Source: JACCZX01 sp963807155
Lineage (GTDB): Bacteria; Pseudomonadota; Gammaproteobacteria; Burkholderiales; Burkholderiaceae_F
NCBI GenBank assembly: GCA_963807155.1
Contig: CAWEAZ010000031.1
Coordinates: 310,001 to 374,000 of the forward strand
Direction of reading: 5' to 3'
Length of the DNA stretch: 64,000 nt
Part shown: piece after piece, positions 47,070-56,523 of the stretch
How the letters are laid out: every line of letters starts with the position of its first letter
Position numbering within the stretch: position 1 is the first letter of the stretch
Notes under the pieces: model-generated
The model's input: the letters and a program-made list of their open reading frames with translations, nothing else
Told to the model about the DNA's origin: nothing
Databases searched by the model: none
Program-made: the position numbers and the translations under genes

Positions 47070-47267
47070 TTACGCGTACGGCAGCATGCGGCGCACAGAC
47101 TTCACATCAGCCTCGTGCATGTTGACCGGACCGCGCAAATGGCGTTTGTTCTTGGTTGTGCGCTTCGTCAGCAGATGGCGCTTCGCCGCCTGACCGCGCT
47201 TGATCGATCCGCTTGCGCGAACCTCAAAGCGCTTCGCAGCGCTCTTTTTCGTCTTCATCTTCGGCAT
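47070..47267 (-). CDS. rpmI: 50S ribosomal protein bL35
   Basis: 65 residues, MPKMKTKKSAAKRFEVRASG, with KRTTKNKRHLRGPVNM near the middle. It lies between infC and rplT as in most bacteria. The upstream 106 bases hold a perfect 20-base palindrome and no other clear signal. Confidence 0.97.
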   Translation of the reverse strand: MPKMKTKKSAAKRFEVRASGSIKRGQAAKRHLLTKRTTKNKRHLRGPVNMHEADVKSVRRMLPYA

Positions 47268-47350
47268 AGCAACGTCCTTCGTTCTTAGATGATTGCAGGC
47301 GCCCTGTTAGGGACTTGAAGCCTGATCCCACTTGGTATTTACTCAGGGAA

Positions 47351-47370
47351 GCCGGCGGCTAGCCGCCGGC
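47351..47370. repeat. Perfect 20-base palindrome between infC and rpmI
   Basis: GCCGGCGGCTAGCCGCCGGC is its own reverse complement and lies four bases past the infC stop. As RNA it can fold into a short GC hairpin but has no T-run, so it is more likely an mRNA processing, stability or regulatory element than a terminator. Confidence 0.6.
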
Positions 47371-47373
47371 AAC

Positions 47374-47895
47374 TTATTTCTTTTTCTTCGGCGCCATCAC
47401 CATCACCATCTGGCGCCCTTCCAATCTCGGCATCGATTCCACGACTGCCATGTTCGCCAGCTCATCGCGCACCCGCTCCAGCAGCTTGACGCCAAACTCC
47501 TGGTGCGCCATTTCACGACCGCGGAAGCGCAGCGTGATCTTGGCCTTGTCGCCTTCTTCCAGAAAACGAGTCAGGTTCCGCATCTTCGTCAGGTAATCGT
47601 TCTCGTCCGTTTGTGGGCGGAACTTGACTTCCTTGATCTGAATCTGCTTTTGCTTGAGCTTCGCTTCGTGCGACTTCTTCTGCTCCTGATACTTGAACTT
47701 GCCGTAGTCCATCAAGCGGCAGACGGGCGGTACAGCCGTGGGAGCAATTTCCACCAAATCGACCTGAGCTTCCTCGGCCATGCGAAGCGCATCGGGCAGC
47801 TTTACTACGCCCAGCGCTTCACCTTCGATTCCAGTCAGTCGTATTTCCGGGGCACTGATTTCACCATTGATCCGGTGCGAACGTTCTTGAGCGAT
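47374..47895 (-). CDS. infC: Translation initiation factor IF-3 (non-standard AUC start)
   Basis: 173 residues. The conserved N-terminus SHRINGEISAPEIRLTGIEG is encoded upstream of the first ATG (47781) and is continuous with the body (DYGKFKYQEQKKSHEAK; FRGREMAHQEFG). No ATG, GTG or TTG precedes it in frame. An ATC at 47895-47893 follows GGAGAGG by five bases and is the evident start. Rare start codons on infC let IF-3 reduce its own translation in E. coli (AUU). It lies 25 bases after the thrS stop. Intact. Confidence 0.93.
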   Translation of the reverse strand: MAQERSHRINGEISAPEIRLTGIEGEALGVVKLPDALRMAEEAQVDLVEIAPTAVPPVCRLMDYGKFKYQEQKKSHEAKLKQKQIQIKEVKFRPQTDENDYLTKMRNLTRFLEEGDKAKITLRFRGREMAHQEFGVKLLERVRDELANMAVVESMPRLEGRQMVMVMAPKKKK

Positions 47896-47920
47896 ATTTA
47901 CCTCTCCAAAAAATTAAAAA

Positions 47921-49848
47921 TTAAACCGCGCTTGCTACGTTGTGACGTTGCTCGACGTCCTGCTTCAGACGTTGCGCAAACTCGGACAAGGGAATCACAC
48001 CCAAGTCCGCGCCACCGCGCGCTCGCACGGATACCGTGTTCGCTTGCTTCTCTTTGTCGCCAACAACGAGAATGTAGGGGATTTTCTGCAGGCTAAGGGC
48101 GCGAATCTTATAGTTGATCTTCTCATTGCGCAAATCGGATTCCGCCCTAAATCCTTGTTTTTGCAGTGTTTGCGCAACGTCTTCCGCATATGCCGCCTGG
48201 TGCTCGGAAATGCAAGCGACGGCGACCTGCACCGGCGCCAGCCACGGCGGCATCGCTCCCGCGTAGTTTTCGATCAACAACCCTATGAACCGTTCGAGCG
48301 CGCCTAGGATCGCTCGATGCAGCATCACCGGCGTTTTGCGGCTGTTGTCCTCGGTCACATATTCGGCGCCTAGCCGCTCCGGCATCGAAAAATCGACCTG
48401 CATCGTGCCGCACTGCCACGGTCGGCCGATCGCGTCTTTTAGTGTGTACTCGATCTTGGGGCCGTAAAAGGCGCCCTCGCCCGGCGACACTTCAAATTCG
48501 ACGCCCGACCGTCTCAGCGACTCGATCAGCGCCGTTTCCGATTTGTCCCAGATCTCGTCCGAGCCGATTCGCTGTTCCGGGCGTGTCGCTATCTTGTAAA
48601 TCAGCTTTTCGAAGCCGAAATCGCGGTACACCTTCTGCAGCAACGCCGTGTACGCGACGCATTCGTCGAGAATCTGATCCTCGGTGCAGAAGATGTGTCC
48701 GTCGTCCTGCACGAAGCCACGCACGCGCAACACACCGTGCAACGCGCCCGACGACTCGTTGCGATGGCAGAAGCCGAACTCGCCGTAGCGCAACGGCAGC
48801 TCGCGATAACTGTGCAAGTTGGCGTTATAGATCATGCACATGTCCGGGACAGTTCATCGGCTTCAGCGCGTAGTGCCGGTTCTCGGACTCGGTCATGAAC
48901 ATGTTTTCGCGATACTTTTCCCAGTGCCCCGACTTTTCCCACAGCGAGCGGTCGAGAATTTGCGGCGCCCTGACTTCCTGATAACCGTTGTCGCGGTACA
49001 CGCCGCGCATGTACTGCTCGACCGCCTGCCAGATCACCCACCCCTTCGGATGCCAGAACACCAGTCCCGGGGCTTCTTCCTGAAAGTGATAGAGGTCGAG
49101 TTCCTTGCCGAGCTTGCGATGGTCGCGCCGCTCGGCTTCCTCGAGCATCTTCAGATACGCGTCCTGGTCTTCTTTCCTGCCCCACGCCGTGCCGTAGATG
49201 CGCTGCAATTGTTCGTTTGCCTGATCGCCGCGCCAGTACGCGCCGGCAACCTTCGTCAGCTTGAATACCTTTAACTTGCCCGACGACGGTACGTGCGGGC
49301 CGCGGCACAGATCGATGAAGCCGCCCTCGCGATACAGCGAAATGTCCTCGTTCGCAGGAATCGACGCGATGATTTCGGCCTTGTACTTCTCGCCGATCGA
49401 CTCGAAAAATTTCACCGCGTCGTCGCGCTTCCAGACTTCGCGCACGACCGGCTCATCTTTCTTTGCGAGCTCGGCCATCTTTCTGTTCGATCGCCGCCAG
49501 GTCATCCGGCGTAAACGGACGCTTGTAGGCAAAGTCGTAGTAAAAACCATTCTCGATCACGGGGCCGATCGTGACCTGCGCTTCGGGAAATAGCTCCTTA
49601 ACCGCATACGCGAGCAGATGCGCCGTCGAATGCCGGATCACGTCGATGCCGTCGGCGTCGCGCTCGGTGACGATCGCGACGTCGGCATCACGATCGATCA
49701 GATGGGCAACGTCGACCAGCTTGCCGTCAACCTTGGCCGCAACCGCAGCCTTGGCAAGGCCCGGGCCGATCGAAGATGCAACCTGAGCTGCCGTCACCGG
49801 CTGGTCGTAACTGCGGCTAGAGCCGTCAGGTAATCGAATTGAAATCAT
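47921..49848 (-). CDS. thrS: Threonyl-tRNA synthetase, two frameshifts (49479 and 48836)
   Basis: Three overlapping frames form one 641-residue enzyme. The first holds the TGS domain from ATG 49848 (MISIRLPDGSSRSYDQPVT) and the editing-domain HSTAHLLAYAVKELF. The second holds IDLCRGPHVPSSGKLK and the core up to KPMNCPGHV. The third has MIYNANLHSYRELPLRYGE, the zinc and active-site region and the anticodon domain. Removing one base at each junction restores the family length exactly. GGAG precedes the ATG by nine bases. It is the first gene of thrS-infC-rpmI-rplT-pheS-pheT-ihfA. Confidence 0.96.
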
Positions 49849-49865
49849 GTCGTTTTGCTCCAATC

Positions 49866-49897
49866 AAAAAAAAGTGCGGCGAGCCGCACTTGTTTTC
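49866..49897 (-). terminator. Strong terminator between tRNA-Val and thrS
   Basis: On the minus strand AAGTGCGGC pairs with GCCGCACTT across a two-base centre and is followed by a run of eight T. It lies just ahead of thrS and so ends tRNA-Val transcription or acts in the thrS leader. Confidence 0.85.
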
Positions 49898-49985
49898 GAA
49901 AGGCGAACTCGTCCCGTCATCAAGAGCCGGTAAACGTAGTTCGTAACGTCATTTGATGCCTTTCATGTCGTCTGTGCCAGTGGGC

Positions 49986-50062
49986 TGGTAGGCGCGATTG
50001 GACTCGAACCAACGACCCCCACCATGTCAAGGTGGTGCTCTAACCAGCTGAGCTACGCGCCT
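49986..50062 (-). tRNA. tRNA-Val (anticodon GAC)
   Basis: Minus-strand cloverleaf with acceptor AGGCGCG/CGCGCCT, anticodon arm CCACC-TTGACAT-GGTGG (anticodon GAC), T loop TTCGAGT and encoded CCA at 49988-49986. It lies 39 bases after the relA stop on the same strand. Confidence 0.96.
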
Positions 50063-50101
50063 GGGCTGCGAAGTATATATCGGGCGTGCGGCTCGCCACG
50101 A

Positions 50102-52280
50102 TTAGCGACGCCGCGCGGAAAACACGTCTTTCACTTCCCGCACCGCCGTCAACACACGGCTGACATCCGATGCGCCGCGGATTTCGATCGTGAACAGCAT
50201 CCGCGCTTCTCCGTTGTTACTACTCGAATTGACGCCGACGACGTTCAGCTTTTCGCGCGCGTACACCTCCGAGATGTCGCGCAGAAGTCCGGGGCGGTCC
50301 TGTGCCAGCACCAGCAGCTCGACGGGATAGACCGCATCCGCCTGCGCGCCCCACGTAACGTCAACCACGCGCTCGGGCGCACGCTCAAGCAGCGATCGTA
50401 GATTCGAGCAGGCTGCGCGGTGGATCGACACGCCCTTGCCACGCGTGACGTAGCCAACGATCTCATCGGGCGGTGCGGGCCGGCAGCAACGCGCGAGCTG
50501 CGTCAGTAGTGAATCGACGCCGACCACCAGGACCTGGCCTCTGCCCGCCGGCGCGGCGGGCACAGCCGAGGGCCTTCCGATCAGAGGCGCTGGCGTCGGC
50601 TCGGGTTGAACTGTTGCCGGTGCCAGCGCATGTTCGATCGAGCGGAAGCTGAACTCATCCTTGGTTGCTGCAGCGGCCAACTGATCGACGCTGCCGAACC
50701 CGAGTCGCTTCGCCAGGTCGTCGAGCTTGACAGCGGTCTTACCCAGCCGCTGCATTTCTTTCTGAATCAGATCGCGCCCGGCAGCGATCGACTGCTCCAA
50801 CTCGAGCGCGTTAAACCATTGCCGTACTTTGGCGCGCGAGCGCGCGCTCTTTAGGAATCCGAGATCAGCGTTCAACCAGTCGCGGCTCGGTCCGCCGGTC
50901 TTGGCCGAGATGATCTCGACCGTCTGACCGTTCTTCAAAGGCGTGTTCAGCGGAACGATGACGCCATCGACGCGCGCGCCGCGGCAGCGATAGCCGACTT
51001 CGGAGTGAATGTGAAAAGCGAAATCGACCGGTGTGCCGCCGGCGGGTAACTCGACCACGCGTGCCTGCGGCGTCAACACGTACATGCGCTCGTCGCGCGC
51101 CGCAGCGCCGAGCGAATCTGCGCGACCTAGGCTCGACTTCATCGCGCCACGCCAGCAGCTGTTTCAGCCAGGCGATCCGTTGCGCGTCGCTGTCGTCGTG
51201 TCCCGGGACGCCCGGCTTACTCGCAGCAGGCTTTCCACCCTCCTTGTATCGCCAGTGAGCCGCCAATCCCAGCTCGGCGGATTCGTGCATCTGCCTCGTG
51301 CGAATCTGGATCTCAAGCGCGCGGCCGTGTTCGTCGGTGACGACGGTGTGCAGCGATTGATAACCGTTCAGCTTCGGCCGCGCGATGTAGTCGTCGTAAT
51401 CGCCGGCAACCGCGGTCCACTCCTGGTGGATCGACGAAAGCGCCTGGTAGCAATCGGGCACGCTGTCCACGATCACGCGCAGCCCGCGCACGTCACGCAG
51501 CTGATCGAACGCCAGCCCTTTGGTGCGCATCTTGTTGACGATGCTGTAAATGTGCTTCGGGCGCCCAACAACAGTGGCGGCGATTCCCGCTTCACTCAAG
51601 ATCTGCTGCACACGCGTCGTCGCATCAAGGATGAAGTCCTGGCGCTCGATCCGTTTCTCATCGAGCAGGCGTGCAACTTCCTTGTAGGTGTCGGGTTCGA
51701 GGAAGCGGAACGACAGATCTTCGAGCTCCCACTTCAATTGCCAGATGCCGAGCCGATTGGCGAGCGGCGCGTAAAGCCGCATCGTCTCGCGTGCGATCGG
51801 TTCCGGCCCAGGTACCTTGCTGGCCGCGTAATAGCGCAGCGTCTGCAAACGCGACGCCAGGCGCAGCAGCACGATTCGCAAGTCGTTGGCCATCGCAAGC
51901 AGCATGCGGCGCAATGCTTCTGCCTGGTCATCAACACCGTGTCTTTTGTTACCTGCATCACCTTGTTTTCGAGTCAGCTCTGATAGTTTCATCAGCTGGC
52001 GAAGATCGGTCACAAGTTTCGCAACTCCAGCACCGAAACGCGCACGCAGCCACTCATCGGGCTCGCGCAGAACGTCGTGCACACCGAACAGGCAGGCGGC
52101 GCAAAGCAGATCGGCATCGTTTCGCAGCGGCGCGACGATCTCCGCCGTACCGCGTGCGTGCGCCAGGAACGGCTCGCCGGTCGCGAGCGACTTGTCCTGG
52201 TACAGCGGTTCGACCAGCGCCAACGTGCGATCGAGATCGAGCGCTTCCGGCGTCAGCTCGGTGGGATGCGCGATATGCAT
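50102..52280 (-). CDS. relA: GTP pyrophosphokinase RelA, frameshift near 51128
   Basis: 725 residues from ATG 52280 when one base near 51128 is removed. The N-terminal HD region lacks the catalytic His-Asp pair in its usual context (CLFGVHDVLREPDEW), so hydrolysis of (p)ppGpp is unlikely. The synthetase domain is intact (FDQLRDVRGLRVIVD, PKLNGYQSLHTVV, EIQIRTRQMHE). After the junction come TGS (MYVLTPQARVVELPAGGTPV) and C-terminal ACT domains. It senses uncharged tRNA on ribosomes and makes (p)ppGpp. The degenerate HD argues for RelA rather than a bifunctional SpoT. Confidence 0.92.
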
Positions 52281-52330
52281 GACCGCAAGGATAAGCGGCT
52301 CGCACGGCACAAACGCGGCACAATCCCACG

Positions 52331-53161
52331 ATGCGGACGCTGTTAAATCGTTGGATGCGATCGCCGTCGGTGGCGATTCCTGACGCGCTATGGGCGTCCA
52401 CTTTGGCATCGTTGCCTTTCGTGGCACGGCTAACGACCCACGAGCGCGAACAATTGCGAGTGCTTGCCGCACAATTGCTTGTCGACAAGCAAATGTCGGC
52501 AGCAGCGGGTCTCGAGTTGACTTCAGCGATGCAGGTCAACATTGCCGTGCAGGCCTGCCTGCCGGTGCTCAACCTTGGTCTCGATTGGTATCGCGGCTGG
52601 AAGAGCATCGTCGTGTATCCGAACGAGTTTCTGGTTCCGCGCAGCGTTACCGATGACGACGGCGTCGTGCACGAGTACGTAGAGCCGATTGCCGGCGAGG
52701 CGTGGGACGGCGGGCCCTTGGTGCTGTCATGGGAGGATGCGCAGCAAAGCGCGACCGGGGCAGGCGCAGCGTATTCGGTCGTGATTCACGAGTTCGTCCA
52801 CAAGATCGACCTGCTTGATGGCGACGCCGATGGAGTGCCGCCGTTTCTGCCCATGCACAAGCCGTTGTCGCCCGACGGCTGGCGCAGCGTTTTGCATCAA
52901 ACGTTCGATCGTTTTGTTGAGGAGCTCGACCTGATCGATGACGAACTGCCGGACGATCTCGATCCGGAGTCCGACGAAGTTGATCGTCACTACGCGCACT
53001 TGCCGCTCGATCCATACGCCGCGCACGACGAGGCTGAATTTTTTGCGGTTTCAAGCGAGACGTTCTTCGTGAATCCGAGCCGGTTGCACGACGCGTTTCC
53101 CGAGTGGTACGCGCTGCTCGCGCAGTTTTTTCTGCAGGATCCGCTGGCCGGGGTGCGATGA
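52331..53161 (+). CDS. mtfA: MtfA-family zinc peptidase (DUF980)
   Basis: 276 residues with the zinc-binding and catalytic HEFVHKID motif near residue 155, a later DEAEFFAVSSETFF segment, and the N-terminal tract THEREQLRVLAAQLL. E. coli MtfA is an aminopeptidase that binds the glucose repressor Mlc and so affects the PTS. It is divergent from relA across 50 bases, and its stop overlaps the flavodoxin-like start. Intact. Confidence 0.9.
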   Translation: MRTLLNRWMRSPSVAIPDALWASTLASLPFVARLTTHEREQLRVLAAQLLVDKQMSAAAGLELTSAMQVNIAVQACLPVLNLGLDWYRGWKSIVVYPNEFLVPRSVTDDDGVVHEYVEPIAGEAWDGGPLVLSWEDAQQSATGAGAAYSVVIHEFVHKIDLLDGDADGVPPFLPMHKPLSPDGWRSVLHQTFDRFVEELDLIDDELPDDLDPESDEVDRHYAHLPLDPYAAHDEAEFFAVSSETFFVNPSRLHDAFPEWYALLAQFFLQDPLAGVR

Positions 53162-53649
53162 AGCGGTTGATCGTCGTCTATCACACGATGACCGGCGCGG
53201 CGCAACAGTTGGCTAGCGCAGCGTACTTGGCGGCGAACGACGAGGCAGGTTGCAGCACCGAGCTGTTAACAGCTGCCGGTACCGACGTCGCACAGGTTCT
53301 TGCCGCCGACGGCTACCTGTTCGTCACGCCGGAAAACCTGGCGACGATGGCCGGGCGCATGAAGGATTTTTTCGATCGCATCTACTACGGCGCGCTCGAC
53401 AAGGTCAACGGTCGGCCGTATGCGACGATCATTGCAGCGGGCACCGACGGTGAAGGCGCGGCACGCCAGATCCAGCGCATCGCAACCGGACTGCGTCTGA
53501 AGGAAATTGCGCCTCCGATGATCGTGCGCAACGGCGCCCAAACACCCGAGCAAATCCTGGCTCCGAAGCGAGTACCCGAGGCTGACTTGAGCCGTGCGCG
53601 TGAACTCGGCGCGGCTATCGCCGCGGGTCTTGCGAGCGGTGTGTTCTAG
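53158..53649 (+). CDS. Flavodoxin-like NAD(P)H-dependent oxidoreductase
   Basis: 163 residues from ATG 53158 (MKRLIVVYHTMTGAAQQLA): the HTMTG loop is placed as an FMN phosphate-binding loop. DGYLFVTPENLATMAG and MKDFFDRIYYG match the WrbA/flavodoxin group. The ATG overlaps the mtfA stop as ATGA. The TAG stop shares a CTAG palindrome with the stop of the convergent hydrolase gene. Electron partner unknown. Intact. Confidence 0.87.
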   Translation: MKRLIVVYHTMTGAAQQLASAAYLAANDEAGCSTELLTAAGTDVAQVLAADGYLFVTPENLATMAGRMKDFFDRIYYGALDKVNGRPYATIIAAGTDGEGAARQIQRIATGLRLKEIAPPMIVRNGAQTPEQILAPKRVPEADLSRARELGAAIAAGLASGVF

Positions 53650-54597
53650 CGGCTTGGTCCGCCAAGCAGAAACTGGCGAACAATCGCAATCTCGTTATCG
53701 AGCATCAACGTCGGAGCGTGCCCTACTCCGGGAATCTCGCTGCGTCTGAGCTTTCGGCCCACGAGTGGCCATCTGATGCAGCGTCTCGCGCGACAGCAGA
53801 TCGGAGTTCGCGCCGCGAATCACCAGTGTCGGGCAGCGGATGTTGTCGTACAGCGCCCATAAGACCGCTTCGTCCGCCCTCGCGCGCTCCGGCGTTGACG
53901 CTTTGAATGGCACTGCGATCTGCGGGTCGTAGTGCAGCGTCCACCGTGCGCCATCACGTTTTAATCCGGGCTCGACCAGCTCGCGCCAGTCCTCGCGTCG
54001 AGTCAATCCGAATGGAGCGGCAATGGTCGAAATGTAATCAATCGCCTCCTCGACGTCGGCGAAGGAGATCGACGCTCCGACATAGTCGCCGATGCGCGCT
54101 ACAGCCGCCGCATCCAGCGTGGGACCAACATCGTTGATGACGAGCTTCCGAATCGGCGAATCCGCCTGGCCGGCGAGGCCGATGCCGATCAACCCACCCA
54201 TCGACGTGCCAACCTAGTCGACTTGCGCAACATTCAAGCGCGCAATCAAGGTCACCATGTCGGCAACATATTGCGGAATGCCGTAATGCATCGGATCGCG
54301 TAAGCGACCGCTGCGACCGCGGCCTACGACGTCGGGGCATACGACTCGATACTCGGATGCCATCGCTCGCGCCAGCCGATCGAAATCGCGACCAAGCCGC
54401 GTCAGTCCGTGTACGCACACGAGCACCCGCGGGTTATCGGGGGCGCCCCACTCGGTGTAACCCATCGAGTGCAATCCGGACGGACTTAGACATTGCACGC
54501 TGTGCAAGCGCGGCTCGACCGCTTTGTTCACGATGGCATAGTCAAAGGAAACGACGGGGGCCAGGATGTATACGGTGTCGATAGGTTCGGGCGGCAT
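53646..54597 (-). pseudogene. Alpha/beta hydrolase with an in-frame TAG and a frameshift
   Basis: A roughly 300-residue alpha/beta hydrolase with the oxyanion segment VCVHGLTRLGRDF, VCPDVVGRGRSG, the nucleophile elbow GTSMGG and the catalytic-His segment GVGHAPTLML. Two lesions are seen. A TAG at 54216-54214 replaces the Trp (TGG) expected just before VGTSMGG, and one extra base near 53751 puts the final segment with the catalytic His in another frame. The start is unclear (ATG 54597, or a TTG or GTG about 100 bases further in). Either a true pseudogene or a gene with two sequence errors; the substitution makes decay more plausible here than elsewhere. Confidence 0.75.
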
Positions 54598-54653
54598 GGA
54601 ATGTCAATGGCGGGTGGTACGCGCAATAAGAGCAGGCTGATGCGCCGTCGCGA

Positions 54654-55529
54654 TCAGCGTGCGGCTTTTCCGCTTGCGTGGCCCGCAACCAATTGCATCG
54701 GGGATGCCGGCTCGGCCTCGGCTTCAACGAACGGCGGCCGCGGCGCACGAACGGGCTGCCCGATCTCGGTTTGCAAGCGCGGCGCGCCCGGCGGCACGTA
54801 CGAATCGAACCAGGTCGGATCGGGGATTTCGGCGAACACTTGCTTGAGGCGAGAACCCCAGGTGGCGCGAATCATCGCCATGTACTGATTCGAGCCGTCG
54901 ATATGCACGAACTTGGTGACGCGCAGCGTGTCGGCCTCGTAGACCAGCAGATCAAGCGGCAATCCGACCGAAATATTCGATTTCAACGTCGAGTCCATCG
55001 AGATCAACGCGCACTTCGCTGCCTCGTCGAGCGGCGTGTCGGGTTGGATCACGCGGTCGATGATCGGCTTGCCGTACTTGGCTTCGCCGATCTGAAAGTA
55101 CGGATTTTCGTCTGTCGCTTCGATGAAATTACCGGCCGAGTACACATGGAACAGGCGCATACCTTCGCCCTTGATCTGGCCGCCGAAGATGAATTTGGCG
55201 TTGAAGTCGATGCCAAATTCGTTCAACGCCGCGGCATCACGATGATGCACTTCACGCACCGCATCGCCGATGATGCGCACCGCTTCGACCATCGTCGTTG
55301 CGGTCCACACGCTACTGTGCTCGGGCCCGACGCGTTCGCTGAGGATTTGCGTGACCGCCTGCGTCAACGCCAGATTGCCGGCGGTGAGCAGCACCAGCAT
55401 TCGCTCGCCGGGATTCTCGAACACCGTCATTTTGCGAAATGTCGAAATCTGGTCGACGCCCGCGTTGGTTCGCGAGTCGCCCAGGAAGACCAGACCCGCA
55501 TTTAGCCGCATCGCTACGCAATAAGTCAT
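54654..55529 (-). CDS. Anbu (proteasome-like peptidase)
   Basis: 291 residues of the Anbu/BPH family of N-terminal nucleophile hydrolases. The threonine after the initiator (MTYCVAMRLNAGLVFLGDSR) is the expected nucleophile, and SRTNAGVDQIS and MDSTLKSNISVGLP are typical. A Pro/Ala/Glu-rich tail of about 60 residues follows the core. Anbu forms open helical assemblies whose substrates are unknown. It ends the operon ATP-grasp, TPR-GGDEF, alpha-E, Anbu, starting 15 bases after the alpha-E stop. Intact. Confidence 0.92.
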   Translation of the reverse strand: MTYCVAMRLNAGLVFLGDSRTNAGVDQISTFRKMTVFENPGERMLVLLTAGNLALTQAVTQILSERVGPEHSSVWTATTMVEAVRIIGDAVREVHHRDAAALNEFGIDFNAKFIFGGQIKGEGMRLFHVYSAGNFIEATDENPYFQIGEAKYGKPIIDRVIQPDTPLDEAAKCALISMDSTLKSNISVGLPLDLLVYEADTLRVTKFVHIDGSNQYMAMIRATWGSRLKQVFAEIPDPTWFDSYVPPGAPRLQTEIGQPVRAPRPPFVEAEAEPASPMQLVAGHASGKAAR

Positions 55530-55544
55530 ATGCGTCTCAGTGTA

Positions 55545-56523
55545 TTAGTGAGCTTCCAACGGCACTAGAAAATCCTCGCTGACGCGTTCGCCCAGATCGT
55601 TGATACGTTCGAGGAACTCGGTCAAGTATGGGTGCAGGCCGCGCGCCAGAATGTCTTCAATACGGCCGTATTTCAGCTCCGCGCGCAGCAGACCTGCGCG
55701 CCGCTCGGTTTCGTCCGACCGGCTATTGCGAACCATCTCCAGATTGATCGATACCTCGTTCAGGCAGCTCGCCAGCGAGCGCGGCATGTCGCCACGCAGG
55801 ATCAGCAGCTCCGCCACGCGCGACGGCGTAATCACATCGCGATACACCTTCCGATAGGTTTCGAACGCGGACACCGAACGCAGCACGGCGGCCCAGTGAT
55901 AGAAATCCGGCGGGTGATCGACGCTGTCGTTGTCGTCAGCGCCGCGCGAATCTTCGGATTTATCGCCCAGGCCGTGATACTTGACGTCGATCAGCCGCGC
56001 GGTGTTATCCGCACGCTCGAGGAACGTGCCAAGCCGCACAAAGTAGAACGCCTCGTCCTTCAGCATCGTGCCAATCGTCACGCCACGCGACAAGTGGGAG
56101 CGAAACTTGACCCACTCGAAAAACGACTGCGGGTCGCGCTCGGACGTTCCGTCAGCGAGCTTGCGCTGCAGATCGAGCCACGTGTCGTTGTGCGTTTCCC
56201 ACACCTCGGTCGTCAACGAGCCGCGCACCGCACGTGCATTTTCGCGCGCAGCCTGCAGGCACGCGCAAATCGACGACGAATTAGCTTGCATCCCGCACCA
56301 TGAAATCCATCACGTCGCGCGGCGAGACCACCGGGTAACGCTCGTCGAATTCCTCGGTCAGTTCGGAAATGCTCAATAGCGCGCGCCAGCCCCGCTCCGA
56401 GGCCTGTGCCGATTGTGGAAGCAGCGAAGTGGACAGATTCACATCGAGCATACGTGCGGTGTTTTCCGCACGCTCGATGTAGCGCGCCATCCAGAATAAG
56501 TGGTCGGCCGTGCGGCTAAGCAC
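55545..56523 (-). CDS. Alpha-E domain protein, frameshift near 56286
   Basis: 325 residues from a GTG at 56523 (VLSRTADHLFWMARYIERAE, the family signature) when one base near 56286 is removed. The second part holds SLTTEVWETHNDTWLDLQRK and the repeated FLERADNTARLID motif. Alpha-E (COG2307) is an all-helical family that nearly always accompanies a circularly permuted ATP-grasp protein and is thought to act with it in peptide or amide-bond chemistry. The GTG lies within the end of the TPR-GGDEF gene (eight-base overlap). Confidence 0.9.

Noticed and set aside
53695..54201. A separate short hydrolase starting at the ATG in GTSMGG
   Set aside because: That start would lie inside the nucleophile elbow; the upstream half of the same fold is directly adjacent, in frame apart from the TAG.
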